This document shows, piece by piece, positions 25,191 through 33,583 of a stretch of 64,000 bases of DNA (positions are counted from its first letter, which is position 1; every line of letters begins with the position of its first letter). Under the pieces are notes generated by a model that did not search any database, had not been told where the DNA came from, and was given only the letters and a program-made list of their open reading frames with translations. The stretch covers positions 21,073 through 85,072 of the forward strand of contig JBIQHD010000021.1 in the NCBI GenBank assembly GCA_044508835.1, in the 5' to 3' direction. The stretch is from JAKFDI01 sp044508835 (GTDB taxonomy: Bacteria; Pseudomonadota; Gammaproteobacteria; Burkholderiales; Burkholderiaceae_C). Both the position numbers and the translations under genes were made by a program.

Positions 25191-26057
25191 TCAGGCCGCC
25201 CGCACCTGGCGCCCGAACAGCCCGGTGGGGCGGACCACCAGCGTGGCCAGCACCAGCAGGAACAGCGTCAGCGCGCCGATCGAGCCGCCCAGGTAGATGC
25301 TCGAGTAGGCCTCCACCAGGCCCACGACGAACGCGGCCACGGCGGCGCCGACGACGCTGCCGAGCCCGCCCAGGATGACGATCATGAAGGACATGATCAG
25401 GATCGAGTCGCCCACGTGCGGATGCAGCGACAGGATGGGCGTGACCAGCGCGCCGGTGAACCCGGCCAGCCCCGTGGCCACGGCGAAGGCCGCCGGGAAC
25501 AGGATCTTCGGCGGCAGGCCGAGCGCGGTGGCCACGGGGCGGTCGTCCGCGAGCGCGCGCAGCGCGCGCCCCAGGTCCGACTTGTAGAGCAGCACGTAGA
25601 CCGCGGCGATGGCCGCCAGGCAGGCGCACAGCACCACCAGGTTGGCGTAGGGCACGTAGATGCCGCCGCTGCGCCAGCTGCCCGACACCGGGAAGCGGAA
25701 CTCCACCGGCTCGGTGCCGAAGGCCACCACGAGCGCGGTGCCCATGACGAGGTACAGGCCCATGGTCAGCATCATCGTGGCCAGGTGGTCGTCGATGTGC
25801 CGCTCCAGGACCAGCAGCTCGAAGACGAAGCCCAGGCCGGCGCATGCGGCGGTGGCGACGAGCACCGCCACCGGATACGGCAGGCCGAGCTGGTTCACCA
25901 CGGCGAACGCCACGTACCCGCCCAGCATGTAGAACCCGCCGTGCGCGAAGTTGATGACGCCGAGGATGCCGTAGATGAGCGTGAAGCCCAGGCTCAGCAG
26001 CGCGTACTGCGCGCCGAGCCCGATGCCGATGATTCCCGCCGAGATTGCCGTTTCCAT
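25191..26057 (-). CDS. Liv-type ABC transporter permease (LivH-like), second system
   Basis: This 288-residue permease has GFTLIYGILGVINFAHGGFY near residue 24, the LivH signature, and MIVILGGLGSVVGAAVAAFV in the C-terminal half, ending VVRPTGLFGRQVRAA. It follows the binding-protein gene by 49 bases and precedes the LivM-type gene by two. It is one half of the membrane channel. Confidence 0.93.
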   Translation of the reverse strand: METAISAGIIGIGLGAQYALLSLGFTLIYGILGVINFAHGGFYMLGGYVAFAVVNQLGLPYPVAVLVATAACAGLGFVFELLVLERHIDDHLATMMLTMGLYLVMGTALVVAFGTEPVEFRFPVSGSWRSGGIYVPYANLVVLCACLAAIAAVYVLLYKSDLGRALRALADDRPVATALGLPPKILFPAAFAVATGLAGFTGALVTPILSLHPHVGDSILIMSFMIVILGGLGSVVGAAVAAFVVGLVEAYSSIYLGGSIGALTLFLLVLATLVVRPTGLFGRQVRAA

Positions 26058-26106
26058 GTCCGCCCGGTGACGTTGGTTGCGCGCCTGTGCCTCGCCTGCC
26101 CCGCGG

Positions 26107-27300
26107 CTACTGGTCGGCCACGCGGACCGAGGACACGCCGAGGTTCTTGCCCTTGACGATCAGGCCGATGCCCACCGGGAAGCCGAACTCCTGGCGGATG
26201 CCGAAGCTGGGCTTGCCGGTCCAGTCGCCCTTGCCGAGCCAGGGGTCGTCGATCGGCAGCTTGCGCAGCTCCTCCGCGACCTTCGGCCCGTCCGCGCTGG
26301 TGCCGGCGTTGGAGATGGCCTTCAGCGCCAGGCGGCCCGACGCGGCGAACAGCGCCACGACCACCGCGTTCCCGGCGGGCGACTGCGCGAGGTGCTTCTG
26401 GCGCGCGGCCACCGCCTCGAGGTTGGCCGGCTCGACGTTGACCGACTCGATCCAGTAGAAGTTGCCCAGCGACTCGATGCCGCCCGCGCCGCGGATGATC
26501 TCTTCCGTCGCCGTGCCGCCCAGGCGCCCGAAGATGCCCTTGAAGCCGGCCTCCAGCAGCTGCTTGACCAGCGTGGCGGCGTCGCCGGGCGGCGAGGTGG
26601 AGGTGTCGATCGCCGACGGGTTGGACCGCAGGATGCGCGCCACGATCGGCGCGAAGTTGGTCGTGCCGCGCTGGTAGTACTCCTCCTTGGCGTCGATGCC
26701 GACCTCGCGGTAGGCCTCGGCGGCCACCGAGGCCACGTCGGTGCCGGCCTGGTCGTTGGGCGCCACCAGCACGACCGACTTGATGTCGAACTTCTCCTTG
26801 GCGATCTTCACCAGCGGCTTGGCCCACGCGCTCGGGCCCGGCGCGGCGTGGAAGGCGAGCGGCCACTGGGGACCGATCGCGTCCTTGGCGAAGCCGGAGT
26901 TCATGGTCACCTGGCGGTTGCGCTCGGCCACGGGCTTGATGCCGGTGGCCTCGGGCGAGCCGACCGGCCCGACGATCACGCCGACGCCCTGGCTCGCGAG
27001 GTTGTTGGCCGCGGCTGCCGCGCCTTCGGCCGAGTACTTGGAGTCGTAGCTCAGCACCACCACCTTGCACTTCTTGCCGCCCATGGGCAGGCCGCCGGCC
27101 TCGTTGAATTCCGCCGCGGCGATCTCGACCCCGTTGCGCGCCGAGATGCCCCACAGCGCGGCGCCGCCCGACATCGGGCCCACCACGCCGACCTTGGCCT
27201 CGCAGCCCTGCGCATTCGCGCCGGCGCAGAACTGCGCGAGTGCCAATGCCGAGGCGGCCATCACCGCGCGATATCGACCTTGTCCACCTGCTCCTGCCAT
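26107..27300 (-). CDS. Liv-type ABC transporter substrate-binding protein, second system
   Basis: This 397-residue periplasmic protein has a signal sequence with a basic start, a hydrophobic core AVMAASALALAQFCAGANA and likely cleavage after ANA. The mature domain begins CEAKVGVVGPMSGGAALWG, and NNLASQGVGVIVGPVGSPEA follows. The ATG has AGGAGA upstream. It is the first gene of the operon behind operator e, and sits within the island's regulon, so its ligand is probably the island's growth substrate (inference). Confidence 0.92.
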   Translation of the reverse strand: MAGAGGQGRYRAVMAASALALAQFCAGANAQGCEAKVGVVGPMSGGAALWGISARNGVEIAAAEFNEAGGLPMGGKKCKVVVLSYDSKYSAEGAAAAANNLASQGVGVIVGPVGSPEATGIKPVAERNRQVTMNSGFAKDAIGPQWPLAFHAAPGPSAWAKPLVKIAKEKFDIKSVVLVAPNDQAGTDVASVAAEAYREVGIDAKEEYYQRGTTNFAPIVARILRSNPSAIDTSTSPPGDAATLVKQLLEAGFKGIFGRLGGTATEEIIRGAGGIESLGNFYWIESVNVEPANLEAVAARQKHLAQSPAGNAVVVALFAASGRLALKAISNAGTSADGPKVAEELRKLPIDDPWLGKGDWTGKPSFGIRQEFGFPVGIGLIVKGKNLGVSSVRVADQ

Positions 27301-27402
27301 CTCTGTCTCCTGAATGAATAGGAAAGATTCACGGTGCGTGCGGCGGCCCTTTCGCGCCGTGCTGCCGATGGATGATTGACGTTGACCTATGCCTTCGACA
27401 TG

Positions 27403-27415
27403 AGGAGAACCCTCG
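27403..27415 (-). promoter_or_regulatory. conserved leader box downstream of operator e
   Basis: Identical to 18435-18447 and with the same 12-base spacing to its operator. On the transcript it reads CGAGGGTTCTCCT. It can form a small GAGG/CCTC hairpin, and TCTCCT is complementary to the AGGAGA of the binding-protein gene about 100 bases downstream. Confidence 0.5.
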
Positions 27416-27427
27416 TCCCGAGCGAAC

Positions 27428-27441
27428 ATCACGTATGTGAT
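27428..27441 (-). promoter_or_regulatory. regulon operator, site e
   Basis: On the minus strand it reads ATCAC-ATAC-GTGAT followed by GTTCGCTC; the arms are perfect. It lies 127 bases before the binding-protein start of the second transporter and is oriented toward it. The SDR gene upstream ends 23 bases away. Confidence 0.75.
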
Positions 27442-27464
27442 TCGAAAGCCCTTTGAGAGCGCCT

Positions 27465-28298
27465 TCAGGCGCGCCCGGAAAGGCTTTCCTCGAACGTGCG
27501 GTCGATGCGGTCGAAGCGGCGCCGGATCAATGCGCGGCTTTCCTCGTGGGGAAGGATGTACAGGCGATTGGCGACGATGGCGTCGACGATCTGCGCCGCC
27601 ACCTCGTCCACGCCGAGCACGCGCCCGGCCATGTCGGCATTGCCCTCGCCCTGGTCGCGCACGCGCGGCGAGGACGCCGGCCCGCCGAGCGCGTCCGGCC
27701 GGTTGCGCTCGGACTCGCCGATGCGGGTGGCCACGCGCATCGGGCACAGCACCGACGCGCCGATGCCGTGCGGGCGGAGCTCGCGCGCGAGCACTTCGGC
27801 CATCGCCACCACGCCGTACTTCGTCACGCAGTAGGGCCCGAGCTCGGCATTGGGCACGAGCCCCGCGAACGACGAGGTGAACAGCACGTGCCCGCCCTGG
27901 CCCTGCTCGATCATGCGGGGCACGAACGCGGCGATGCCGTGGACCGGCCCCCACAGGTTGACCTGGAACAGCCACTCCCAGTCGCTGCGTTTCATCGCGG
28001 CCATCGGCCCGCCCACGGCCACGCCGGCGTTGTTGAAGACGACGTGGACCGCCCCCATGCGCGAGAAGGCCGCGTCGGCCAGGCGCTGCACGTCGGCTTC
28101 GCGGCCGACGTCGCAGGCCACGCCCTCGACCGCGGCGCCTTCGGCCGCCAGGTCCGCCACCGCGCGTTCGAGCGTGCGCGGCTCGATGTCGGCCAGCACC
28201 AGGCGCGTGCCGCGCGCGGCCAGCGCCCGCGCCGTCGCCAGCCCGATGCCGCTCGCGCCGCCGGTGATGACGGCCACCTTTCCGTTCAGGTCATCCAT
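27465..28298 (-). CDS. short-chain dehydrogenase/reductase, copy 2
   Basis: This 277-residue classical SDR has TGGASGIG at 13-20, NNAGVAVGG, catalytic Ser in HVLFTSSFAGL and Tyr/Lys in GPYCVTKYGVV. The C-terminus is longer than in copy 1. The ATG overlaps the end of the SMP-30-like gene by eight bases, so the two are co-translated. Members of this branch often oxidise secondary alcohols or hydroxyacyl-CoA. The specific substrate is unknown. Confidence 0.9.
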   Translation of the reverse strand: MDDLNGKVAVITGGASGIGLATARALAARGTRLVLADIEPRTLERAVADLAAEGAAVEGVACDVGREADVQRLADAAFSRMGAVHVVFNNAGVAVGGPMAAMKRSDWEWLFQVNLWGPVHGIAAFVPRMIEQGQGGHVLFTSSFAGLVPNAELGPYCVTKYGVVAMAEVLARELRPHGIGASVLCPMRVATRIGESERNRPDALGGPASSPRVRDQGEGNADMAGRVLGVDEVAAQIVDAIVANRLYILPHEESRALIRRRFDRIDRTFEESLSGRA

Positions 28299-29994
28299 GG
28301 TTGCTTCCCCGTGCGCGCGATGCGCGCAGGCACCACACCGATCCGTCCTCGTTGCCGCCCACGTAGATGGCGCCGTCGGCGGCGTCCACGGCCAGCCCGT
28401 TCGCCACGCCGACCAGCGGCCAGTTCGACGCGAGGACGGGATAGACCGGCAGCCCGTCCGCGATGGCGCACGTCGCGCCGGTGTCCCGGTCGATCGCCAG
28501 CAGCCGGCCGCCGTTGGCGTCGATGGCGAGCAGGCGCCCGTCGGGGCCGAGGTCCAGCGCCGTCGGCCGGCCGATGCCCGCGGCGACCAGCACGTCCTGC
28601 CGGCCGCTGGCGAGGTCGACGAGGCTGATGCGCTGGCCCAGGCTCTCGGCCACGTAGAGCGTGCCGCCGCACGCCACCACGCCCAGCGGCCCGAGCAGCG
28701 AGCGGCCGGCCACGGCGCGGCGCGTCTCGTCGCCGCCGAGGTCGAGCGACACGACCTCGCCGCTCAGGAACTCGGCCACGTAGGCCGCCCCGGCGTCGAG
28801 CCACAGCGCGCTGGGCATGCGCACGCCCTGGTAGGTGCCGGCATTCAGCGGGCGGCAGCCGAAGTCTTCGGTGTCCACCACGTGGACGCGGCCATCCGCG
28901 CCGTTCGCCATCGGGAACTGGTAGCCGCTGGCCAAGTACAGCGCGCCGCCCGGGCCGAAGCGCAGGCAGCCCGGCAGCGGGAAGCCGTTGCGCGCGTAGT
29001 AGCTGCCGGCGGTGGGCACCAGGGCGCGGGCGGCGCGGTCGAGGCGGCGCACCGACAGGCCGTCGTTGACGTACAGCCGGCCGCCGTCGGCCGCCATGCT
29101 GGTGATCCCCGGCGTACCCAGGGGCGAGAAGCTGCGCACCACGCGGCAGCCGTCGGCCAGGTCGAGCTCCATGACCGAGGCGTCGCGCAGGCTGGACACG
29201 AACAGCCGGTGGCCCGGCGCCAGCAGCAGGTTGTCCAGCGGCGGCAGCACGCCCTGCGAGAGCACGTGCATCGAGCGGCCGTCCTCGCTGACGCGCCACA
29301 GCATGCCCGAGCCCTCGCTGTAGCCGCTGACGTAGATCTCGCCGTCCGGGCCCACCTTGAGGGCCGAGTTGTGCGGGAAGCTCACGTCCAGCAGCGTCCA
29401 TGCGCCGGTGTCCGGGTTCACGCGGGCGATCCTCCCACCGGCGACGGTCACGAGCAGGTGGCCCTCGCGGTCGAAGTCCATGGCGTTCGTCGAGGCGAAG
29501 GCCTTGGTGATCAGCCGCGCCGGCGCCCTGCCGTGCGGATCGATCTCGTAGAGCCCGTTGCCGGCGATGAACTGGCCGACGAACAGCCGGCCGGTGCGGC
29601 GGTCGAACTGGATGCCGTTGGCGCCGGCGATGCCCGAGTAGATGGCGCGCGCCCGGCCCGACTTCTCGATGCGGAAGACCGATTCGCCGCCGAGACCCGT
29701 GGCGCAGCTCGTCCAGCAGGTGCCCTGGCCGTCGGAGGTGATGTCGTCGACGCCGAGCACGCCGCGCTGGAAGTCGACGTGCACCGAGACGCCGCCCGTG
29801 GACGGATCGAGCCGCGAGATGCGCGCGCTCTGCACGTTGCCGACGAGGATGCTGCCGTCGTCGTGGAACGCCATGCCGCAGCAGCCCCGCAGCGGCGTGC
29901 CGGGAACGAGCAGCTCCGCGGTGTAGGCCGCATCGAGAACGCGAAGGCCGCTTGCTCCGGCATGCGGCGGGCGGGACTCGGGCTTCGGATTCAC
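28291..29994 (-). CDS. SMP-30/gluconolactonase-like beta-propeller protein
   Basis: This 567-residue protein has repeated NHL/SMP-30-type blades such as GMAFHDDGSILVGN, GIQFDRRTGRLFVGQF, LKVGPDGEIYVSGY and LAVDAADGAIYVGGNEDGS. Its length suggests two propellers or one enlarged propeller; classical SMP-30 lactonases are about 300 residues. It starts at GTG with AGGAG six bases upstream. No secretion signal is evident. Lactone hydrolysis is the known family activity and is only a suggestion here. Confidence 0.8.
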   Translation of the reverse strand: MNPKPESRPPHAGASGLRVLDAAYTAELLVPGTPLRGCCGMAFHDDGSILVGNVQSARISRLDPSTGGVSVHVDFQRGVLGVDDITSDGQGTCWTSCATGLGGESVFRIEKSGRARAIYSGIAGANGIQFDRRTGRLFVGQFIAGNGLYEIDPHGRAPARLITKAFASTNAMDFDREGHLLVTVAGGRIARVNPDTGAWTLLDVSFPHNSALKVGPDGEIYVSGYSEGSGMLWRVSEDGRSMHVLSQGVLPPLDNLLLAPGHRLFVSSLRDASVMELDLADGCRVVRSFSPLGTPGITSMAADGGRLYVNDGLSVRRLDRAARALVPTAGSYYARNGFPLPGCLRFGPGGALYLASGYQFPMANGADGRVHVVDTEDFGCRPLNAGTYQGVRMPSALWLDAGAAYVAEFLSGEVVSLDLGGDETRRAVAGRSLLGPLGVVACGGTLYVAESLGQRISLVDLASGRQDVLVAAGIGRPTALDLGPDGRLLAIDANGGRLLAIDRDTGATCAIADGLPVYPVLASNWPLVGVANGLAVDAADGAIYVGGNEDGSVWCLRASRARGSNHG

Positions 29995-30111
29995 CGCAAC
30001 TCCTGTGCAGGGCGACGTGGTGTCTTCGGGGAGAGGCGTTTCGCCGGCGGCCCCTGACCTGCGCTCGATCATCACCCATCGCGCGAAGGCAGGCGCGCGT
30101 ACGGGCAAAGG

Positions 30112-30132
30112 ATCACGAGTGTGATATTGGCC
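30112..30132 (+). promoter_or_regulatory. regulon operator, site f
   Basis: ATCAC-GAGT-GTGAT followed by ATTGGCC, with perfect arms. It sits in the divergent gap between the SMP-30-like gene and the second APH kinase gene, 76 bases before the kinase start and oriented toward it. Confidence 0.75.
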
Positions 30133-30201
30133 GGGCGCGGTGCCGCGTCCGCCCACCCATGGCCCATGCTCGGCGGCTGCGAAGCGAGACACGACCGAGC
30201 G

Positions 30202-31269
30202 ATGAACCCCACACCCGGCGAGATGCCGGACGCGGCGGCGCTGCAGCGCTACCTCGCGCCCCGCCTGCCGGGCGCGGCGCAGCACGTGCGCGCCACGCCG
30301 CTGGCCGGCGGGCAGTCGAACCCGACCTTCCGGCTCGAGACGGCCGCGGGCGCCTACGCGCTGCGCGCGAAGCCGGCGCGCGCGGCCCTGCTCCTGCCCT
30401 CGGCGCACGCGATCGAGCGCGAGTTCCGCGTCATGCAGGCGCTGGCGCCGCAGGGCGTGCCGGTGCCGCGCGTGCACCTGCTGTGCGAGGACGAGTCGGT
30501 GATCGGCCGCGCGTTCTACGTGATGGACTTCGTCGAGGGCCGCGTGCTGTGGGACCAGGCGCTGCCCGGCATGGCGGCGCGGGAGCGCGCCGCGATCTAC
30601 GACGAGATGAACCGCGTGCTCGCCCTGCTGCACCGCGTGGACGTCCGGGCCGCCGGCCTGGACGACTTCGGCCGGACGGGCAACTACCTCGAGCGCCAGA
30701 TCTCGCGCTGGACGCGGCAGTACCTGGCCTCGGCGACCGGGCCCAATCCGGCGATGGAGCGGCTCATCGAGTGGCTGCCGGCGCACCTGCCGCCGAGCGC
30801 GCGCGACGACGCGCAGCGCGCCGTCGTGCACGGCGACTACCGGCTGGACAACCTCGTCTTCCATCCCACCGAGCCGCGCATCCTCGCGGTGCTGGACTGG
30901 GAGCTCTCGACCATCGGCCACCCGCTGGCCGATTTCGCGTACCACTGCATGGCCTGGCACATCCCGCCGGGGCCGGTGCGCGGCATCGGCGGCCTCGACC
31001 TGGCCGCCCTCGGCATTCCGGACGCGGCCCGCTACGTCGCGCGCTATGCGCAGCGCACGGGCCGGTCGCCCGGCATCGACCCGGCCTCGCCCGAGTGGCG
31101 CTTCTACCTGGCCTACAACCTGTTCCGGGTGGCCGCGATCGTGCAGGGCGTGGCCCGGCGCGCGAACGACGGCACCGCCGCCAGCCCCCTGGCCCGCGAG
31201 ACGGCCGCCTGCGCCGGGCCGCTGGCCGAGCTGGGGTGGCGCTTCGCCCGGGAAGCCTCTTCCTCCTGA
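30202..31269 (+). CDS. APH-type phosphotransferase (ACAD10/11 kinase-domain-like), copy 2
   Basis: This 355-residue kinase has LAGGQSNPTFRLET, the catalytic loop VVHGDYRLDNLVFH near residue 210 and AVLDWELSTIGHPLADFAYH with the metal-binding Asp. It is a paralogue of 18494-19540. It is followed 21 bases later by an acyl-CoA dehydrogenase gene of the ACAD10/11 type, so the pair recreates as two genes the domain order of the animal fusion proteins. In P. putida, LvaA-type kinases phosphorylate 4-hydroxyacyl-CoA. Confidence 0.88.
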   Translation: MNPTPGEMPDAAALQRYLAPRLPGAAQHVRATPLAGGQSNPTFRLETAAGAYALRAKPARAALLLPSAHAIEREFRVMQALAPQGVPVPRVHLLCEDESVIGRAFYVMDFVEGRVLWDQALPGMAARERAAIYDEMNRVLALLHRVDVRAAGLDDFGRTGNYLERQISRWTRQYLASATGPNPAMERLIEWLPAHLPPSARDDAQRAVVHGDYRLDNLVFHPTEPRILAVLDWELSTIGHPLADFAYHCMAWHIPPGPVRGIGGLDLAALGIPDAARYVARYAQRTGRSPGIDPASPEWRFYLAYNLFRVAAIVQGVARRANDGTAASPLARETAACAGPLAELGWRFAREASSS

Positions 31270-31290
31270 CCCTTCACCAAGGACACCCCG

Positions 31291-32535
31291 ATGGACTTCG
31301 ACCTTTCGCCCCGCGCCCGCGAGCTGCAGCGCAAGCTGCTGGACTTCATGGACGAGCACGTCTATCCGAACGAGCAGCGCTTCTGGGACGAGCTCCAGGC
31401 CAACACCCAGGCGGGGCGCCGGTGGGTGCCGGTCGGGCTGATCGAGGAACTGAAGCCGAAGGCGCGCGCGCAGGGGCTGTGGAACCTGTTCCTGCCGCCC
31501 TCCGCCCAGGGCGCGGCATCGCAGGCGTCGCCGGGCGCGGGGGCGGGCCTGTCGAACCTGGACTACGCGCCGCTGGCCGAGATCATGGGCCGGCTGCCGT
31601 GGGCCAGCGAGATCTTCAACTGCTCCGCGCCGGACACCGGCAACATGGAGGTGCTCGAGCGCTACGGCTCGCCGCAGCAGAAGGCGCAGTGGCTGGAGCC
31701 GCTGCTCGAAGGCCGCATCCGCAGCGCCTTCGCGATGACCGAGCCCGCGGTGGCCTCGTCCGACGCGACCAACATCGCGGCCCGCATCGAGCGGCAGGGC
31801 GACGAGTACGTCATCAACGGCCACAAGTGGTGGGCCAGCGGCGCGGGCGACCCGCGCTGCGCGGTCTACGTCTTCATGGGCCGGACGGACCCGCACGCGC
31901 CGAAGCATTCGCAGCAGAGCATGATCCTCGTGCCCGCCGGCACGCCCGGGATCACCGTGGTGCGGCCGCTGCAGGTCTTCAACTACGACGACGCGCCGCA
32001 CGGGCACATGGAGATCCGGTTCGACGACGTGCGCGTGCCGGCGGCCAACGTCATCCTCGGCGAGGGGCGCGGCTTCGAGATCGCGCAGGGCCGGCTCGGG
32101 CCGGGGCGCATCCACCTGTGCATGCGCATGATCGGGCTGGCGGAGCGGGCGCTGGAGTTCATGTGCCGGCGCGCGTCGGAGCGCGTCGCCTTCGGCAAGC
32201 CGCTGGCCGAGCAGGGCGTGACCCGCGAGCGCATCGCCGAGGCGCGCTGCCGGCTCGACATGGCGCGCCTGCTCACGCTCAAGGCGGCCTGGAAGATGGA
32301 CGTGGCGGGCAACAAGTCGGCCCGCGCCGAGATCGCGATGATCAAGGTGATGGCGCCCAACATCGCCTGCCAGGTCATCGACTGGGCCATCCAGCTGCAC
32401 GGCGGCGGCGGGCTGTCGAACGATTTCCCGCTGGCCTATTCGTACGCGGTCGCCCGGGTCGTGCGCATCGCCGACGGGCCCGACGAGGTGCACCGCAACG
32501 CCATCGCCCGCCTGGAGATCGGCAGGCACGCCTGA
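31291..32535 (+). CDS. acyl-CoA dehydrogenase, ACAD10/11-like
   Basis: This 414-residue FAD protein has AFAMTEPAVASSDATNIAAR, YVINGHKWWASGAG and IQLHGGGGLSNDFPLAYSYA. At the position of the usual catalytic Glu (YEGT) it has ADGPDEVHRN, the pattern of the ACAD10/11 group, so it may catalyse a rearrangement or elimination rather than plain dehydrogenation. TTCACCAAGGA lies upstream of the ATG. It is the partner of the kinase gene just before it. Confidence 0.9.
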   Translation: MDFDLSPRARELQRKLLDFMDEHVYPNEQRFWDELQANTQAGRRWVPVGLIEELKPKARAQGLWNLFLPPSAQGAASQASPGAGAGLSNLDYAPLAEIMGRLPWASEIFNCSAPDTGNMEVLERYGSPQQKAQWLEPLLEGRIRSAFAMTEPAVASSDATNIAARIERQGDEYVINGHKWWASGAGDPRCAVYVFMGRTDPHAPKHSQQSMILVPAGTPGITVVRPLQVFNYDDAPHGHMEIRFDDVRVPAANVILGEGRGFEIAQGRLGPGRIHLCMRMIGLAERALEFMCRRASERVAFGKPLAEQGVTRERIAEARCRLDMARLLTLKAAWKMDVAGNKSARAEIAMIKVMAPNIACQVIDWAIQLHGGGGLSNDFPLAYSYAVARVVRIADGPDEVHRNAIARLEIGRHA

Positions 32536-32573
32536 TACGGTTCGCGTTCAAGGTACAAGAACGCCACGGACGC

Positions 32574-32609
32574 CCGTTCGCACTGAGCCGACAGGCTCAG
32601 CCCGAACGG
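32574..32609. terminator. REP-type hairpin between convergent genes
   Basis: CCGTTCG and CGAACGG arms enclose CTGAGCC-GACA-GGCTCAG. It is one copy of the dispersed GTTCG repeat, placed 38 bases after the dehydrogenase stop and 46 bases before the convergent lyase stop. It probably acts as a bidirectional terminator. Confidence 0.65.
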
Positions 32610-32655
32610 TTCTTGTCGTTTGATCGCAAATGGGTATGAGGCGGCGCGGGAAGGC

Positions 32656-33570
32656 CTACATGCCGTAGAGGTCCGCCTTGGCCAGCACCGTGTTGCGCAC
32701 CAGGCGCACGGTGGCGACGTCGATCATCACGCCGTCGAAGCGGATGGCCCCGAGGCCTTCCTTCTCGGCCTGCGCGTAGGCGGCCACCAGCTTGCGGGCG
32801 TTCGCCACCTTGGCGGGGTCCGGGCTGAACGCCTGGATGGCCAGCGGGATCTGGTTCGGATGGATCGCCCACTTGCCCACGCAGCCGAGGATGCCGGCGC
32901 GCCGGCATTCCTCCAGGTAGCCCGCGTCGTTGCGGAAGTCGGCATAGGGGCCGTCCACCGGGTCGATGCCCGCCGCGCGGCAGGCCATCACCAGCCGGAA
33001 GCGGGCGTAGTGCCAGATGTCGCCGGGATAGCCGCCGGTCTCGCCGATCGCCGCCTCCAGGCTCAGGCCCATCGACGCCGAGAAGTCGCCCATGCCGAAG
33101 ATGAGGCATTCGAGGCGGTCCGTGGAGCGCGCGATCGCGTCGACCTGCTGCAGGCCCTCGACCTCCTCGATGAGCGCCTCCAGGCCGATGCGGTGCGGGA
33201 GCTTGAGCTTCTTCTCCATCATCGACAGCAGGCGGTCGGCGAAGAGGATGTCGGCGGGGCTCGTGACCTTGGTCATCATGATGGTGTCGAGGTTGGCGCC
33301 GGCGCCCTCCACCACTTCGATGATGTCCTCGTAGGCGTACGGCGTCGACAGGTCGTTGATGCGCACGCAGCGCACCTTGCCGCTCCAGTCGAGCGTGTTG
33401 AGCGCCTCGACGATCTTCTGGCGCGCCTGCACCTTCTGGTTCGGGGCGCAGGCGTCCTCGAGGTCGAGGAAGACGTGGTCGGCGCGGCTCGCCGCGGCCT
33501 TGGCCATCATCTTCTCGGAGGAGCCGGGCGTGGACAGCTGGACGCGCCGGGCGCGGCGGGGACGGTTCAT
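32656..33570 (-). CDS. HpcH/HpaI-type CoA ester lyase (CitE-like), copy 1
   Basis: This 304-residue TIM barrel has the Mg-binding HVFLDLEDACAPNQK near residue 35, GLEALIEEVEGLQQ and AIHPNQIPLAI. The family includes malyl-CoA, beta-methylmalyl-CoA and citramalyl-CoA lyases, which split a CoA ester to glyoxylate or pyruvate plus an acyl-CoA. The chain is of the malyl-CoA lyase length class. It is the last gene of the operon MmgE-MaoC-ACAD-MaoC-CaiB-CitE, where a final C-C cleavage would be expected. Confidence 0.88.
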   Translation of the reverse strand: MNRPRRARRVQLSTPGSSEKMMAKAAASRADHVFLDLEDACAPNQKVQARQKIVEALNTLDWSGKVRCVRINDLSTPYAYEDIIEVVEGAGANLDTIMMTKVTSPADILFADRLLSMMEKKLKLPHRIGLEALIEEVEGLQQVDAIARSTDRLECLIFGMGDFSASMGLSLEAAIGETGGYPGDIWHYARFRLVMACRAAGIDPVDGPYADFRNDAGYLEECRRAGILGCVGKWAIHPNQIPLAIQAFSPDPAKVANARKLVAAYAQAEKEGLGAIRFDGVMIDVATVRLVRNTVLAKADLYGM

Positions 33571-33583
33571 GAGGGGTCCTTGT

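Noticed and set aside
30067..30082. A second operator in the SMP-30/kinase gap (ATCACCCATCGCG)
   Set aside because: The second arm does not match GTGAT; the perfect site at 30112 explains the gap better.
28291..32529. A 4.2-kb minus-strand open frame covering the kinase and dehydrogenase region
   Set aside because: Only the 28291-29994 part encodes a recognisable protein (SMP-30-like). The upstream part is antisense to two clear plus-strand genes, and a GTG with a good ribosome site marks the true start.
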